Source: Mallotus nudiflorus (Eukaryota; Streptophyta; Magnoliopsida; Malpighiales; Euphorbiaceae). From it: a DNA stretch of 64,000 nucleotides. Positions within the stretch are counted from its first letter, which is position 1. The number at the start of each line of letters is the position of its first letter. A program made the position numbers and the translations under genes. Under the pieces are notes generated by a model. It was not told the origin of the DNA and did no database searches. It saw only the letters and a list, made by a program, of their open reading frames with translations. Location: contig CANTUR010000243.1 of the NCBI GenBank assembly GCA_947683625.1, positions 682,001-746,000 of the forward strand. Reading direction: 5' to 3'. Shown piece by piece: positions 1 through 13,121 of the stretch.

Positions 1-1
1 A

Positions 2-530
2 TGTTAGAATATGTCAAAATATATAACTTGTTATGTAGGAAACCGTGGTGATTTTAGGTTAGAGGACCAAAATAATACCACTGTGATCAGAATCACTTAT
101 GACAATTATCCATATAGTGTTCTGATAATGGGTAAATCCAGTACATCATTGCTCAAATATGTACTTATGAGTTGACTTAATATCTCATATACATGATTGG
201 TAAACTATAATCATTAATTAACTTCATACCAAAATTTATTCATTATTTTTCCAATGATAATGACCGACTAAGGATGATTTAGAATAGAATTCAAGTTTTG
301 ACTAAAATTTTTGTTATCAAGTCACATACTTGATGATCTTATATAGAATTAACTATTCAAAGAACACATTAAAATTAGCTAGTAATAACAAAAATGCCTC
401 TTTATTAATAAATGAAATATAATAATATCAAAATATAGCCATTATACAATTGGACTAGGGCATATCACTAATAATACAATATTGCTCCTCCTTATACCAA
501 GCATTCTTAAATATAAAACTCTTAGTAATT
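2..530 (+). repeat. LTR-like fragment of a dispersed repeat family
   Basis: The sequence opens with TGTTAGAA followed by an AT-rich tract. It is clearly similar to 42,807-43,270, for example in the shared stretch around 'gagttgacttaatatctcat' (170-190 and 42,970-42,990). A TGTT start is typical of plant LTRs, which is why I call it LTR-like. It ends against LINE endonuclease sequence near 560, so only the first part of the family is present here. Its left end coincides with the window edge, so full extent and target duplication cannot be judged. Confidence 0.5.
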
Positions 531-559
531 TTCAAAAACTCTGAGACTGGATATCCAAA

Positions 560-2232
560 AAAAGGAGAGAATGATCCAAGGTTGTATAGATCATATTGAA
601 TAGAGTTTTATAAGGAAATATAGAGTTCTAAGAAGTGGAAATGAGAGCTCGACTAAGTCTTTTCTGATTCTAGTTATTATTGCCTTACCCTTTTTCTTAA
701 ATGAAGGGGTAACCCACCATATCCATATCTATCAAAGAATAGAATTCTACCACACTTTGGAAAGCTTTAATTAATCCAAAAGGATGGGGAGTACCTTCAT
801 TTTTCTTTTTTAAAGACAACATCTCATTAAAATCTCTGAACATACCCATGGTGATAGGGATTTAGATGATAGAGTGAGCAGTAAATTCCATGACTCAGAT
901 TGACGGGATCTATTCAACTACTTATAGAAGCTAGTGATATGCTAAGTCCTTAGTGAAATAAGAGACACTTAAATATCAATATGAGATTGAGAGAAACTAA
1001 GAATACTTACTTGGCCCATCTCCTTCTACAATATAGTAAGTCCCCCACTTTGGCCCACATGATCCATAATAAACAACCTAGTAAACCTCAGTTTTAATTT
1101 TATGGACTCCAATATAGTTTTATTGGCCAAAGTTTTAACTAAAAATGAAAGAAGACAAGTTTTGAACTTTCCATGGGTTTTCAAGCCCACGATAGTTCCA
1201 ATTAAGAAGACTCATAAGTCCTAGAGGGCCTAAGGACTAAGACATCACAATTTTAAGTTTTTTAGCCTATAATCATACATTAGATTATTTATTGGTTGTA
1301 ACTTACTAGTATTAGTAGGATTCTGCTTCATTACTCATAGAATTTGATTTTTTTATATCAATCCTTCTTCTTTTAGAATTAAACACAATTAAGGTACTTT
1401 GATGGGGAGGCAAACCCAAAGTCACGTCTATAACCATAGGAGCACTTCCTGCTTTATTTGACTAAATGGTGGAGAGCTTATTTTCTAGACCATTACTACT
1501 AAGAATCTCATTAATTGCCTTATATATTACCACTTTTCCATGTTCTATAGATATGTCAACTATTTCCATAACTAGCTCCATACCATCTTCCTCCATGATA
1601 TCTACCCTTTTGTTTGGTACTATTACATTGGATCTTAGTTACTTTTCATTAAAATTGTTAATTGGCTTATGAGATTAGGCCTTAAGATCAGGACCATAAG
1701 CCTTTAGTAACATGCCATTTCCACACTTAAAAAGGTGATCACAGTACTTATCCAAATTCCTTAGGTAATCGCCAATGCTACATTCAATCCTTTCAAACAT
1801 AAACCCCATCGGCAAGTTAAAATCTTAGACCTAGATATCCAAATCATACAAGGGTATTTTCGTTGGTTGCTCCCCTATTGAGAGGCATTTAACTAGTAAT
1901 GGCTATTGATTAAACATCCATGGGCTACTCTTAAAGACTCTTTTGACGTTAATCCTATGGAAAAATTGGAAGAGAAATAGTATTGGAGAATCTTTTTGAT
2001 ATAGACACCCCTATTAGCCCTTCATAAAGATGCTAGTGTATTCTTCATTTAAGAAATATTTATACTTCTGTTTATAAGAAATCTACCAACCAAACACCAT
2101 TAAAAATATTGTTGCAGTATAGACTCTTATGTCTCCTCTTTAATCATTAGTCCATCCATATCCCCATCATCTATATTAATATTTGCATAAAGTTGCTCAA
2201 TATAATTGTTATTCAAACTCAATCTTGACATT
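560..2232 (-). mobile_element. Degenerate LINE: ORF1 (DUF4283) and endonuclease domain
   Basis: Read on the minus strand in pieces. ORF1 probably starts at 2,232. Between about 2,230 and 1,735 the translation, across several frameshifts, resembles the DUF4283 domain of plant LINE ORF1 proteins, with pieces such as 'LVGRFLINRSINIS' and 'LMKNTLASL'-like text. From about 1,240 downward it resembles the start of an endonuclease/exonuclease/phosphatase domain ('WNYRGLENPW' where the family has WNCRGLGNP), followed by a 'SESWNLLLTLSS' segment near 890-950. Stops and frameshifts are abundant, so it is not functional. It is cut off by the LTR-like fragment at the window start; no reverse transcriptase part is in view. 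Confidence 0.6.
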
Positions 2233-2359
2233 ATGTAAAGCCAACAAACACCTAACACTAAAGAGTAATAAGAAAACAATTGAATCTAATGAGAAATAAC
2301 TTGATCTACCTCATATATTGATGTAAAGAAGATGAAAATGAAGTAGAATATGGCAAAAA

Positions 2360-4250
2360 AATTCAATAAAGAAATTTCATTGTTGAATCACCTTTTTTCA
2401 TCACTTCTTTTCCTTTCACTATCTCCTTCTTCTTCTCTCTCTTAGCAAGTTGATAAAATCTCTCACTTCTTATTATGTGGTTGACTTTAACATAAACTAG
2501 TTGCTCAACTTCTTCTTGCTTTGCTTTCTTTATTGGCATTATTGCTTCCACCCCAATCTAGAAGGTGCTTTCCCTTTCATCTTATATACTAACTTATGAC
2601 CTTTCAAGAAATTATTTTTTAAAATTATTATTCTCATAATTGTGCTTATTTTAGTCATGCCAAATATCAATACTTATGTTGAACAACCCATGCTACTCTT
2701 AGTAACTCACCTGATCACATCATTCTTATCATTAAATTCTTCACCCTAACTTATTGGTACAACATCTTCCATGACTATATTGACTAATGGAGTAGTGTAC
2801 TTATCATATAATCATACTTATCGCAGGGATGGTCTAATAAATATTAAACTTTAGGTTTCTTTTATTTTACATCTACTTTTTCTTTTGAATTAAAAGGCCC
2901 AAGGCATGAGATCACTTCCTCAGGACATGGCAATATGACATCACCAAATTATTCTCTCCATCCAATGGACTTGCGACAATAAGGTGGTGAGTTCCTTGAA
3001 TTATAGTAACCCTAAAGTTATATGTATATTTAGGTAGAGGGATCCTAGTTCTCATCCTTACTCGAGTCTAAAAGTAATCCTAAATATTTGTGTTCTTACA
3101 ATGTCAATATTTCTTTTTCTTCTATAGTTGCTATTTCTTTCTCAGTCTTTGGTATATCCTAAATGAAATATAAAACATGGGCCTTAGGAAACCTAAAAGA
3201 GATAGTCTTGGTTCTTGGTGTTGGTGGTAACATGGCTTGATGGTTTGAGAGTGGATTGATCTTGACACTAGTTCACTTTTCTAGATCTCCAAGCTTCTAA
3301 GAGTTTATAAAGTTTTGGACTTTATTTTTAAGGGTATTATAGTCATCAATGCTATGGATAATAATTTAATGGAAATAGTAATATATGTTAGGGTTAATAT
3401 GTGTAGGCAATGTGTTAGGTGGAGGTATAGGCTTTAGAGGCTTTAGAAGGCTCTTTTTTTTATAGTTTTTAAAAGATTTTAGAGAGTAGTAGGTTGAAGT
3501 TAGAAAACTTCCTTGGTGGTTATTTGATTGTGTTGATGATAAAATGATCTTAATGTAGGAAGTTAACTTCATATGTATAGGTGTAAGTAGATTGGCTTGG
3601 GTATTGATCCCTTATCTAGTGAGGTAAAGAAGAAGTAAACAATCTATGATTTTATAAGCTTGGTACTAGCTATAAAAGTCATAAACTGCTTCAAATGCAC
3701 TCTTGGATCATTAGTGCCTTTAAATATGGTAAAATTTAGAAGCTTGAAATCATTTAAAAGGGGCTCGTCCTAGTTAGTAAAATATCAAGTTCTGCTTGTA
3801 GTCCTATCCTTAAGTGTGTATTTAAGTTGGATCAATTTTTTTATTAGCATCTTGATCTCCTGTGATGATTCAAACATGGTTGGATTAGCTAGACAAATAA
3901 GCGGCTAAGGCAACACTCCCTTTAGAGTTTGATAGTACTCATCATCTTTATCAACATTGGTTAGAGTATACATGACAAGTTTCCCTATATCAAGTCTTAG
4001 GTTGACAAATCTAGAGGCCTCTTGAGTATTGCCTCCAATATTCTGACCATCTCAAGAAATTATCATATAATAAAAGTTAGCTTTTATTTGGGCTTGGAAG
4101 ATCTCAGCCATAGAGCGAACGGTGAGCAAAATTTGAATACTCTCTCTTATGAGGTTGGTTATAATTCTAGTCAATTACGTCGAAACTCTTATTATAATTA
4201 ACTTATACATTTGATAAGTTAGTGTCGGGAGCTAACCTTTTCCTCTTCTT
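2360..4250 (-). mobile_element. Degenerate Ty3/gypsy gag remnant
   Basis: On the minus strand between about 3,760 and 3,560 the translation has the layout of a gypsy retrotransposon gag core, including 'FKGTNDPRVHLKQFM' where the family has a [YF]xGTxDPxxHLxxF pattern. Lower down, at about 3,370-3,290, 'DDYNTLKNKVQNFINS' matches the segment linking gag to protease in these elements (TLKxKVQDLIDS-like). The rest to 2,360 has only broken reading frames with a lysine/glutamate-rich stretch. No protease, reverse transcriptase or integrase motif was found, and no LTRs could be paired. Boundaries are approximate. Confidence 0.5.
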
Positions 4251-4981
4251 ATGAGAAAGTTGTGTAAAGCTATGACTATCTTTTTCTCTCTATAAAACCA
4301 TTGAGTTAGTATAAAAAAGAATGATGTGTATGCATACTATGACCTTGTTAAATAATAAGGTTAACATGTATACATATTGTGTGTATGAAAAACCTTATTG
4401 CTTATGCATAATGGCTATAAAAAATATAGTTTTATATCTATATGTATGAATGTATGCATGATCACATTCCTTATAATTTTAGGCTACACAGGGTTTGTAA
4501 GCATCACCATGGATACTCAGCTATGCTTTACCATTATAAGTAGTCAGAATACTTTCCTATAAGAACATACAAGGTTCGTTTGTTACTTTCATAATAGACT
4601 TTTGTAATACAAACAAAGTTCCTCGACCATGCCCCTTATTTTAAAATGAAAAAATGATAAACATTCTTAGAAACTATGAGGTATATATAAGCAAGACAAT
4701 AAAACCAAGTTATACACGAGTTTTCACATTTCCTGCACATAAAACTATGTAGGGTTTGTAAGTATCATAATGAATACCTAACATGCATGTAATTTGGATG
4801 GACCTGATGATTTAACATAGATAGATAGTGGTGGTAGAGAAAATCACATCATTTGAAGTTTTCAAAATCAATTGGTGAAGTTTTAATAGGGTAGTGTGTA
4901 TGTCACATCCATGTCCAAAAATTTATTGTCAATAATAATAATAATAAGATTAAGAATAAGAATATTTATGCCCCTTATTAA

Positions 4982-4982
<1 letters not shown>

Positions 4983-5069
<87 letters not shown>
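4983..5069. repeat. (AAT)n trinucleotide microsatellite
   Basis: About 29 uninterrupted AAT/ATA units. A shorter run of the same motif lies at 4,931-4,948, separated by about 35 bases of related A/T-rich sequence, suggesting one older interrupted tract. Confidence 0.95.
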
Positions 5070-5070
<1 letters not shown>

Positions 5071-6900
5071 TATAAGATTAAGAATACCATGTGTCTATAT
5101 TATTTATGGTGTTTATAAATAATGTTAAATTTTGATAAATGTATATTTATATACGTGAGTAGGAAAATAAAATAAGGAAAAAATAATGAATAAATAAATA
5201 AATGAGGAGGTTAAGGATTTAAGTGACATATCAAGACTTGGGATTAGATATGTAATGAGAGGAAGTAAAAATTTAAGGTTTAAAAAAAAGAAAAAGGGCC
5301 TAGGACTAAATTGTCATATGAGTGAACTTAAGAATTATGACTAAAGTGGCACATTGATACTTGGGAATAGGATCATGATGAGGGGAAGTAAGGATTTATG
5401 GATCAAAAGAAAATATAAAGAAGAAGAGGAAGGGAAGCATGTGATTAGAGGCTTTGTATACATGAGTCATCAGGAGTTAATTTAGAAAGACCATTATCTC
5501 TTAAGCTTTAGTCTCTTTTGAACAAAAGAGAGAGAGAGAGAGAGAGAACTCGGTAAAGAGCAGAGGTGGAACGTGGATGAAGAATAATCTTAAAGACAAA
5601 TTGGCTTGCATGTAGATAAAAAGGACTTCTCACTATTTAATTACTGATTTACAAGCAAGCAGTAGTGGTTTCTCTCATTAGAGCTGAAGATTATAAGGGA
5701 ATAGAGACACAATGAAAAAGAAGAAGAAGAAGAGGAGCCCTTGATTTAATAAGAGAAAAGGTTAGAAACAATAAATAATCTAATGAATTAGTTTAAAGAA
5801 CAAATTAGGTTAAAGTTTAGTTGCATGCATAAGGATATAAGAAAGAAATAAGTCAGTATTCTTGAGCTGAACTAGTAGAGGTCTCAAAATCGTGTTTTGA
5901 TACTAACTTATTGATGATCAATCTTAGAATTTCATTTGGTATTAATTTATTAATGATCAAAGTAAAGCTTTAAGTTGCTTAAAGCTATACTGACTTGAAT
6001 TTTTAAGAATTAAATATAGTCCTTGATAATAAAATTATTTTCATATGATATAATATCTAAAACTTGAGATAGAGTTGAGAATTTTTTTTTTAAAATTTAT
6101 GTTGTAATAGGCTTCAGTGATATAAATAAATCAATATATTATCCTTAAATAAGTCTTAACACTTCACTAACTTTGGAACAATAAATAAGGTTCGTAATTA
6201 AATCTATATTCAAAAGGGAATAATTATAAGAATTTTATTTACAAGACACATACTCTTAAATTGTACACATATGGTTATGTGAATGTAACTTCCAAAGAGT
6301 ATAATTATAATTCTTGTACTTGAGAGGTTAGTTGAACCATGTTTGGGCATGGCCGGGTCAAGTGAATTGTACGACAGTGTCTGAGACATTGCATTTCACA
6401 TTATAAAAGATGTAAAACTGTACTTGGGGTATAACTATCTAAGTGAATTGATAAAAATAAATTGTTGGAAATTACGATTTTTATCTATAGCTGTCTTTGG
6501 GACAATCCTTAAGGTCAATATGCTTTTTAGGCTATCCCAAGTGGTTAATTGTATGTATACATATTTCATATTTATTAGACCCTCAGTGTGCTTATAGCAC
6601 CCGATATCCACCTAAACATTTACATTTGTGCTCGTTAATTTATTTATTTAATAAATTCATTAAATTGAGAATTTAATCTTAAGGTTCATTAACATTATGC
6701 TTAGAGTTTAATATTGGGAATAATAACATTTCAGTAATTATTTAGGATTAAAGTTGAATTGGGTGACTAATAAATTTTATTAGATTTTAAGTAGAATGAA
6801 ACGAATGGTAGATGATCATTAACTAAAACTTTTATGCTTTGAATATTAATTAAAATTTAGAATAGTATGAATAATTGATATTTTATTTAATCATTTAATA
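5070..6900. other. AT-rich intergenic stretch, degenerate repeats
   Basis: No reading frame with recognisable homology. There is an (AG)n run at 5,526-5,548 and two diverged direct copies, about 123 bases apart, of a segment beginning near 5,219 and 5,342 (shared pattern 'acttggga..aggaagtaa'). Phrases such as 'cctaggactaaattgtca' resemble noncoding parts of plant LTR elements, but I could not define an element. Confidence 0.4.
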
Positions 6901-9900
6901 TGTGTAATTCACTTGTAATTGTTCATTTTCTTTTCATTTCGTAATCCTTTTTTCTTGTTTGCTTTATTTACTCACTGGGTATTTTCTCAAAAAATATTCA
7001 CACCTTACTTTTATTTTTTTCCAGATTGAATGTGTTTTTATTGTTAGAATTATCTATATATTTATAAGAATTGAAAAGTTATTGTGTAACTACATGATTA
7101 TGGGTCAAAATGTGCAAGAAGATGAGACCATTATTAAGTACTCCCTAGGGCACTCTATAGACACCATACTAGGTTGGAAGGTGTAGGTAGAGCTTGCAAC
7201 TCTACCATTCTGTACCCTAACTATGAGAGAGGATCATGGAGATATTATAATTATAGTAGTCCTAGTGATCAATAAGACTACCTTCGACATTCATGTTTCC
7301 CTAATCCTAGATTAGTTTCGATGATGATCTAATATGTTTTTGGTACCTTTTGACTCTACCTTATTATGTATATATATATGACTGTGGAAATAGGGTTACT
7401 TATTTGCAATTGATTACATTTACTTATTTGCAGTTGATTACATTTACTTATTTGTAGTTGATTAGATCCTTTACATTTTAGTGTAAATATTTATACATAT
7501 TTAGGTTGTAATAAGCACCCTAGCACCAATAGAGGATTATATAATTAGCAATAAATGGTGGCCTCCTAGTGTTCTCCTAAATATCATGATATATGTTCAT
7601 AGTTTTTGCTTACTAAGAGTTGTTAATATTGAAGTCAAGATAGGACATAATAGTAGTGGAATCTAGTTGAATGCAAAAATTGAGTTGTGTAGAATAAAAA
7701 AAATTATTACTCCCTTTCTCAGTTAATTATTAGTCCATTGATACAATAATAATTTTATTTAGATTATAGTTTATAATATTAAGGAATTAACTCTTAGAGT
7801 GCCGCCTTATCCTATAAGCCTCCTTATTAGATGTTTAAAGGTAATATTCTAATAGGGGTGCATATGGGGTTAGGTGTCATAGTGTAAAACCAAATGGGAT
7901 CCTAATAGAGATTTCGACTAATTTATTTAAATAGGTTGAGGCAGGGCTTATAACTAAGGCTCCCTTAAACAGGATCAAAATCGAGCACATTAGATTTTCC
8001 TATCTGAGAGAGGTACAATCAATATACCTTCTTATTGACTTTAGTAGAATACATGATGTCTAGTGTACGATAGGTAAATAAGGGTCTAGGGACTAGAGTA
8101 GTGGTGTGTAAGCATAGTGAGCAGAATACGGTATAATGGAAACCATGTAAGTAGATATTACATAATGAGAAGTAACCTATTTCAAAATTTTAACTTCTCT
8201 TTGATCCTTAGTGGAGTCACTTGCTGTGAGCAAGTTGGATGCGATGATCCAGGCACTACAAGCAAAGATGCAATTATGGCACAATATAGAGCCAAATAGT
8301 GGCATGACTCCTTATAAAAGCTTAAAGAAGTTTGCGTGTGAAGGAGTCACCATCTGTTCATTTGGGAAATGGGTGACAATCTAAAGAATAAGTAAACAAT
8401 ATCCTCAAAGATAAAGATTTTGAGTTATTTTCTCATTAGTTAATACTCGTTACACATTTTACATCACCTTGACTTTAATATGATAGAACTATATATACAC
8501 ACACATCCACATATAACAGTAATAATAAGGAAAAAAATTTATTTACATGACTTTCCTAGTAAATATATTAAAAAAAAAGAAAAGAGTGTGAAAAAAACTA
8601 ACTCTAGATCTAATAAAATCCAAAAAAAAAATAAATTCGGATAGTAATATTCATATCCACACACAAACTATGGTGTCCATGAAAATAAAGGAAATGAGAA
8701 GTATTAAAACAACATGAAACATTAAAGAAGGCAGAATAAACACTGAAGCATAATAAAAAGTGCATAATAGAATATTTATGATAAAAAACAAATCCTAAAA
8801 CATGCTAATGGTCTAGTTACAACAAAACAAATAAAAAAAAAAGACTAGAATTATAATAACACCAAATAAGTCTAAGCAACCTATGATCATTAAAGTAAGT
8901 TAATAAAAGGAAAAGGAATAGGCTTTACATGGAAGTAATACAAAAATGCAAAATTTTATGTCAAATTTGAAGTAAAAATACAAACTTTAGACCAAAGATG
9001 GAAATTTTAAAAACCAAATGTGATGGGTTTAAAACCCATATGTGTAGGGTGCATACAATGCTATGCACATACTAGACTAATGTAAAACATGGAATCAATG
9101 TAATATATCATCAACCATGCAGTATAGTTAGATTTCAATGCATAAAATCACTAAATAGTAAAATAAAAGAAGAAAGGAGTATAACTAGAACTAGAAGTAA
9201 TGCAATTAAAAAAGTAAATGTGATGTGCAAGATGGTCTTTAGAATGTTTAACTAGACTTGTTTTAATTGGAAAAGAAGCAAATTTTCTTTAAAAAAGTAT
9301 AAAATAAGTCATCTTTGTCACTTAAAAGCAAAATGAATGGAAACCGATGCCTTTATACCTCCTACAACGTGTTTTGATAGAGATGGAGTTAGGTTTGGTT
9401 CAAGTGGGTCTAAGTCCTAAAGAAAAAGGTGGAAAGTAGGCTAAATGTAAGTCTCCAAATCACTAATCTGGTAGAGTAACAATATATTTTCAAAAAAGGC
9501 CCTCAAAAATAAATAAAAGAGGTTATTTCATAGATTTTCGAGCCTGCTGAATCACTCGTGTGTGCATGTAGTATACACATATGTGAGGATGATCTACCCA
9601 TTTGCATATGGTCTATATATGTGCAAGGAAGGCCTACTTAGATGAACATTAAAGCCATATGCGTATGGGTAGTTGAGCCACGTGGGTGTGTGTAGTCATG
9701 TATGCATAAGCATCATACACCTCAAGTCATGTTTAAGCTTTTTAGGGTTTTTAAAATGTTTTAAGGGCTAGTTTGTCCATTTACTCAAGTTTTAGAGCTA
9801 AATTTCTCAACTTTATGGGTTTCAGGCCTCAGGATCTTGGTTTTTAAGGCTTTGAAGGACTAATTTTCATGCCTCAACGATAAAGATAAACAATTCTCAT

Positions 9901-10440
9901 CCTTCTGCATCCATAAGGTGTCATCATTGTAATGTACTAAGGAACTACTACATTTTGAGGTTTGACATAAACATATAACTTGTAACCCCCATTTTATATA
10001 AAATGACACTCAAAAGGGAAGTGTTGATGTGGACCATATTGCCAAATCTATTATGTATTTGTATAAAAAAAAACAAAGATTTTGGATTTGTGGCAAATTC
10101 ATTCTAAATTTTTGATGTTGGCATAAATATCTTAATTTTTTTCTGAACACATTACATTTTACTATTAAATAAATAATATTTAGTATGTAGTTAATTACTT
10201 TATTATTTATAAAAAAGTAAAAATATATCATTCATTTAACACTAAAATACATTAATCTAATTATTGAATTTTTAATTGCTAATTTATTTTAGAATAAAAT
10301 AATACTCAAAAAATTAATAACTAAAAGTTTTATTAAAATTAAATACGTATTAATATATATGTTAAAAATTTGATTAATATTATTATTAACACCAGTGATT
10401 CTGACTTGGCACTGTTCGGATCACAATCCCCTTTTCCTAA
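6900..10440. other. AT-rich stretch without recognisable genes
   Basis: Short open frames such as 6,959-7,186 and 8,117-8,299 have no recognisable domains and a composition like the surrounding noncoding DNA. The only clear structure is the three-copy 24-bp repeat at 7,397-7,465. Around 9,550-9,720 the sequence is richer in GTG/CAT motifs and may be old LTR material, but no partner copy is in the window. Confidence 0.4.
7397..7465. repeat. 24-bp tandem repeat, 2.9 copies
   Basis: Units begin at 7,397, 7,421 and 7,445, each starting 'tacttatttg' and continuing '(c/t)a(a/g)ttgatta'. The first two differ at one base and the third is truncated after 21 bases. Confidence 0.9.
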
Positions 10441-10446
10441 TTGCAG

Positions 10447-10738
10447 GAAAACAGAGGGAATGTGAGGGAAAAATTGGAAGAGTTTAGAGATGGCATTAGC
10501 ACACTTACAACCCTTCATCCGACTAGGAAAAACAAGAGTCACTAGTGGTTATAACTTGAGAAATTTCTTGGTTAAGGACGAAGCAAAGTTAGACTCCTTG
10601 CTTGGAACCAAAATTCACTTATATGATAAAATATTAGGCTTAGAAGTTGATGTCAGTAGGGGAAAAATTATAGATTTAAAGGCATCTCTATACTACCCGG
10701 ATGTTGATCATGGCCAACCTTACTATTTAACATAATGC
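10447..10738 (+). pseudogene. Exon-like fragment of an unrecognised host gene, frameshifted
   Basis: A good splice-acceptor context (pyrimidine-rich tract ending 'ttgcag' at 10,441-10,446) is followed by a coding-looking stretch. In one frame from 10,447 it reads a charged segment ('NVREKLEEFRDGISTLTTLH') that stops near 10,542. In the next frame, open from the ATG at 10,490 to the TAA at 10,733-10,735 (81 aa), it continues 'NFLVKDEAKLDSLLGTKIHL' and ends 'YYPDVDHGQPYYLT'. Base composition is less AT-rich than the surroundings. The simplest reading is the last exon of a host protein, copied or left behind here with a 1-base indel near 10,540. I do not recognise the family. An alternative is a short intact gene starting at 10,490. 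Confidence 0.4.
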
Positions 10739-12488
10739 TTCTAAGAAATATGTACTATTTTGGATTAACCATTATATATAAATGGAAACATAATTTATTC
10801 ACACAAGCATATAATAACAATATGATCTACAATGGCATGACATACTACAAAAAGATTATAATCATGATAAAATAAATAAACATGACATTTGATATGATTC
10901 ATAAATATAATGACGCATAGTCACGGTAAGAGTGATGTATGAATCATGGAATAACTACATGTCATGATAGTCAAAAAATGACACACAATCATGGTAAAAC
11001 ATGCAAATATATAGCATGCATGCCATGAAAATTTCAAATAATGTAATCCTAATTACATCATGTGAAAAGAAGAATAAATTAAACAAAGAAAATAATGTAA
11101 ATATAGTAAAGAAAATGAAAGTTTAGAAAGGAAAACACTTGCACTCCTCCTCTTCCATCTTGTCCTTATTTACCAAGATTCGGAGCCATTATTTTAGGAA
11201 TTTAAAAGAAACATAAATATAGATAAAATTTTTTAAAAGTAAAAATAAAAATAATAAAAGATGAAAAAATATTTAAAATCTATAAGGAGGTGAAATGAAA
11301 GGAAAATACTTGAAATGATAAATAAAAAGATGAAACTAAACACGAATACTTGAATAAATAAATGAATGGAAAAGGAAGCAAAAAGTGTTAAAGAAAAAAA
11401 AGGAAACAATTTTATGGTGATTGTTTGATCATATTAAAGCCTTTAACTTATGATGCGGACAATCCATCAAATTAGACTTCAAAATGTGGATCTTGTACCT
11501 TGGATAGATTGCACACCATAAATTATTGCCTTCCTTTAATCTTAACAATCATCATAAATAATTTAATGAAAAGAGAATAAGATAACTGATTTTTAGATTT
11601 TGGTTGGATTTAACACTGTAAATGGACAAACAAAATATAATACATCAAATAATATGCACATATTCATAAAAGAATTTAAATAAAAGCCATTTAGAATACA
11701 ATAGATTAATTAGAAAATGAAACATTAAATAATGGAAATGATAATTAGGACTAAAGTTGAGAAAAACAGATAAAAACATATTTAGATATAAATCTCACAA
11801 AATGAAAAAAAAATCAAAATAATATATAACAAGAAGATCATGATAGAAGTTATAAAACAATAATACATTTTATATAATATCATATAAGGACAAAAATAAT
11901 TAGAACTGAAAGAGATTTGAATTAAAGAAAAAGAAAATTATAAAGACATAGTCTTTAAAAGATTGATTACTTCACATAGAAGTGACATGAATAGTCACTT
12001 TAAATAAATAAATGTATAATCGGAGAAATTAATCAAAATTAAAGATAAGAAACTATTAAAAATAAATAAATTAATAGAGAAATGAATGGAGAATAAAGTA
12101 AATGGTGAATATTAAACATACATTAAAAAGACCAAGAGTGTTAGAATAACAAATTAAATGGCAAAATAAAAAGAGAAATTAGAGGAAAAGATGAGAGAGT
12201 AGAGATAGACAAATGGAAATAATGAGAAATAAGTAATAGATTCATGAAGAAAATAACAAAATGAAAAGAGAAATAAGAATGAGGTGAAAATAGAAATTGA
12301 GAGGAGATGATGTTATGAGCTTGAAGCATAAAATAAAAGACAATAAATATAACATAAAATATAAAAAGAACGAGATTGAGAGATAGACAATAATCACATA
12401 TATAGTAACAAATTTAATAGTAGTATAGATGTAGATTATATAGTTATATATAGATGTATATAGTATAGATGTAGATTATGTTATTATG

Positions 12489-12489
<1 letters not shown>

Positions 12490-12521
<32 letters not shown>
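12490..12521. repeat. (AT)n microsatellite
   Basis: Sixteen AT units in the first copy of the 1.6-kb repeat. Confidence 0.95.
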
Positions 12522-12523
<2 letters not shown>

Positions 12524-12654
12524 ATGTATGTATGTATATAAGTGCTTGAAAAGTAAATAACAATAAGAATAAATGTTAGTAGTTAGTAGAGTTAGTAAAA
12601 TTAGTAGATTGAGAGATTGAGTAACAAGATATATATAAAATGCAATTGATGATA

Positions 12655-12659
12655 CTAAT
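12655..12659. other. Target-site duplication CTAAT, left copy
   Basis: CTAAT directly precedes the LTR start (TGTAATACCC). The same 5 bases follow the LTR end at 15,918-15,922. The second copy of the host repeat (17,117-17,122, 'gctaat') shows what the empty site looked like. Confidence 0.8.
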
Positions 12660-13073
12660 TGTAATACCCTATATATATTTATTTAAATAAAAAGGGATAT
12701 TTTTCTCAAATAGTATTAGTAATAGTTACTTTTGCATTATATTATATTTTATGTATGTTAATATTATTTAGGGTTATTAATATGTGTGAGTATTATTTAT
12801 CTAATGCCTAGAAATTTCCATTTGTCTATTATTATCATTATTATTATTATTATTTTTATTATTGCTATTTTAAATTATATTAAATTTTATGACTATGTAT
12901 GTGTTTCCATATACATGCACATATACATATTTATATGTATATATGTATGTGTGTGTATATGTTCCTATTTATATATATATCTACACATATATAAATAATT
13001 TAGGTTAAATATTATTTAGGTGGATGTGTGCATTAAAATAATTTGTGTATATATATATATGTGTGTGCATGTA

Positions 13074-13074
<1 letters not shown>

Positions 13075-13118
<44 letters not shown>
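13075..13118. repeat. (TA)n tract at the presumed LTR TATA region
   Basis: Twenty-two TA units immediately upstream of the GC-richer leader-like segment of the solo LTR. A second (AT)n tract lies further on at 14,252-14,283. Confidence 0.9.

Positions 13119-13121
<3 letters not shown>

Larger units (their letters stand above)
10900..12659. repeat. AT-rich tandem repeat, copy 1 (left part)
   Basis: This stretch has no coding frame but is related to 16,100-17,130. Matching landmarks are 11,440-11,530 and 16,310-16,400 (both contain 'attagacttcaaaatgtgga'-like text, 'ttgtacct', 'ataaattat'), and 12,565-12,659 and 17,030-17,120 (both 'aataaatgttagta ... gattgag ... gatg(a)(t)actaat'). The right end of the copy resumes after the solo LTR at about 15,918-16,100. 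After removing the LTR insertion, corresponding landmarks are about 1.6 kb apart, so the two copies are in tandem. Left boundary approximate. Confidence 0.6.

Noticed and set aside
4983..5069. Regular short repeat considered as a CRISPR-like array
   Set aside because: It is a simple AAT microsatellite without spacers, in a plant genome.
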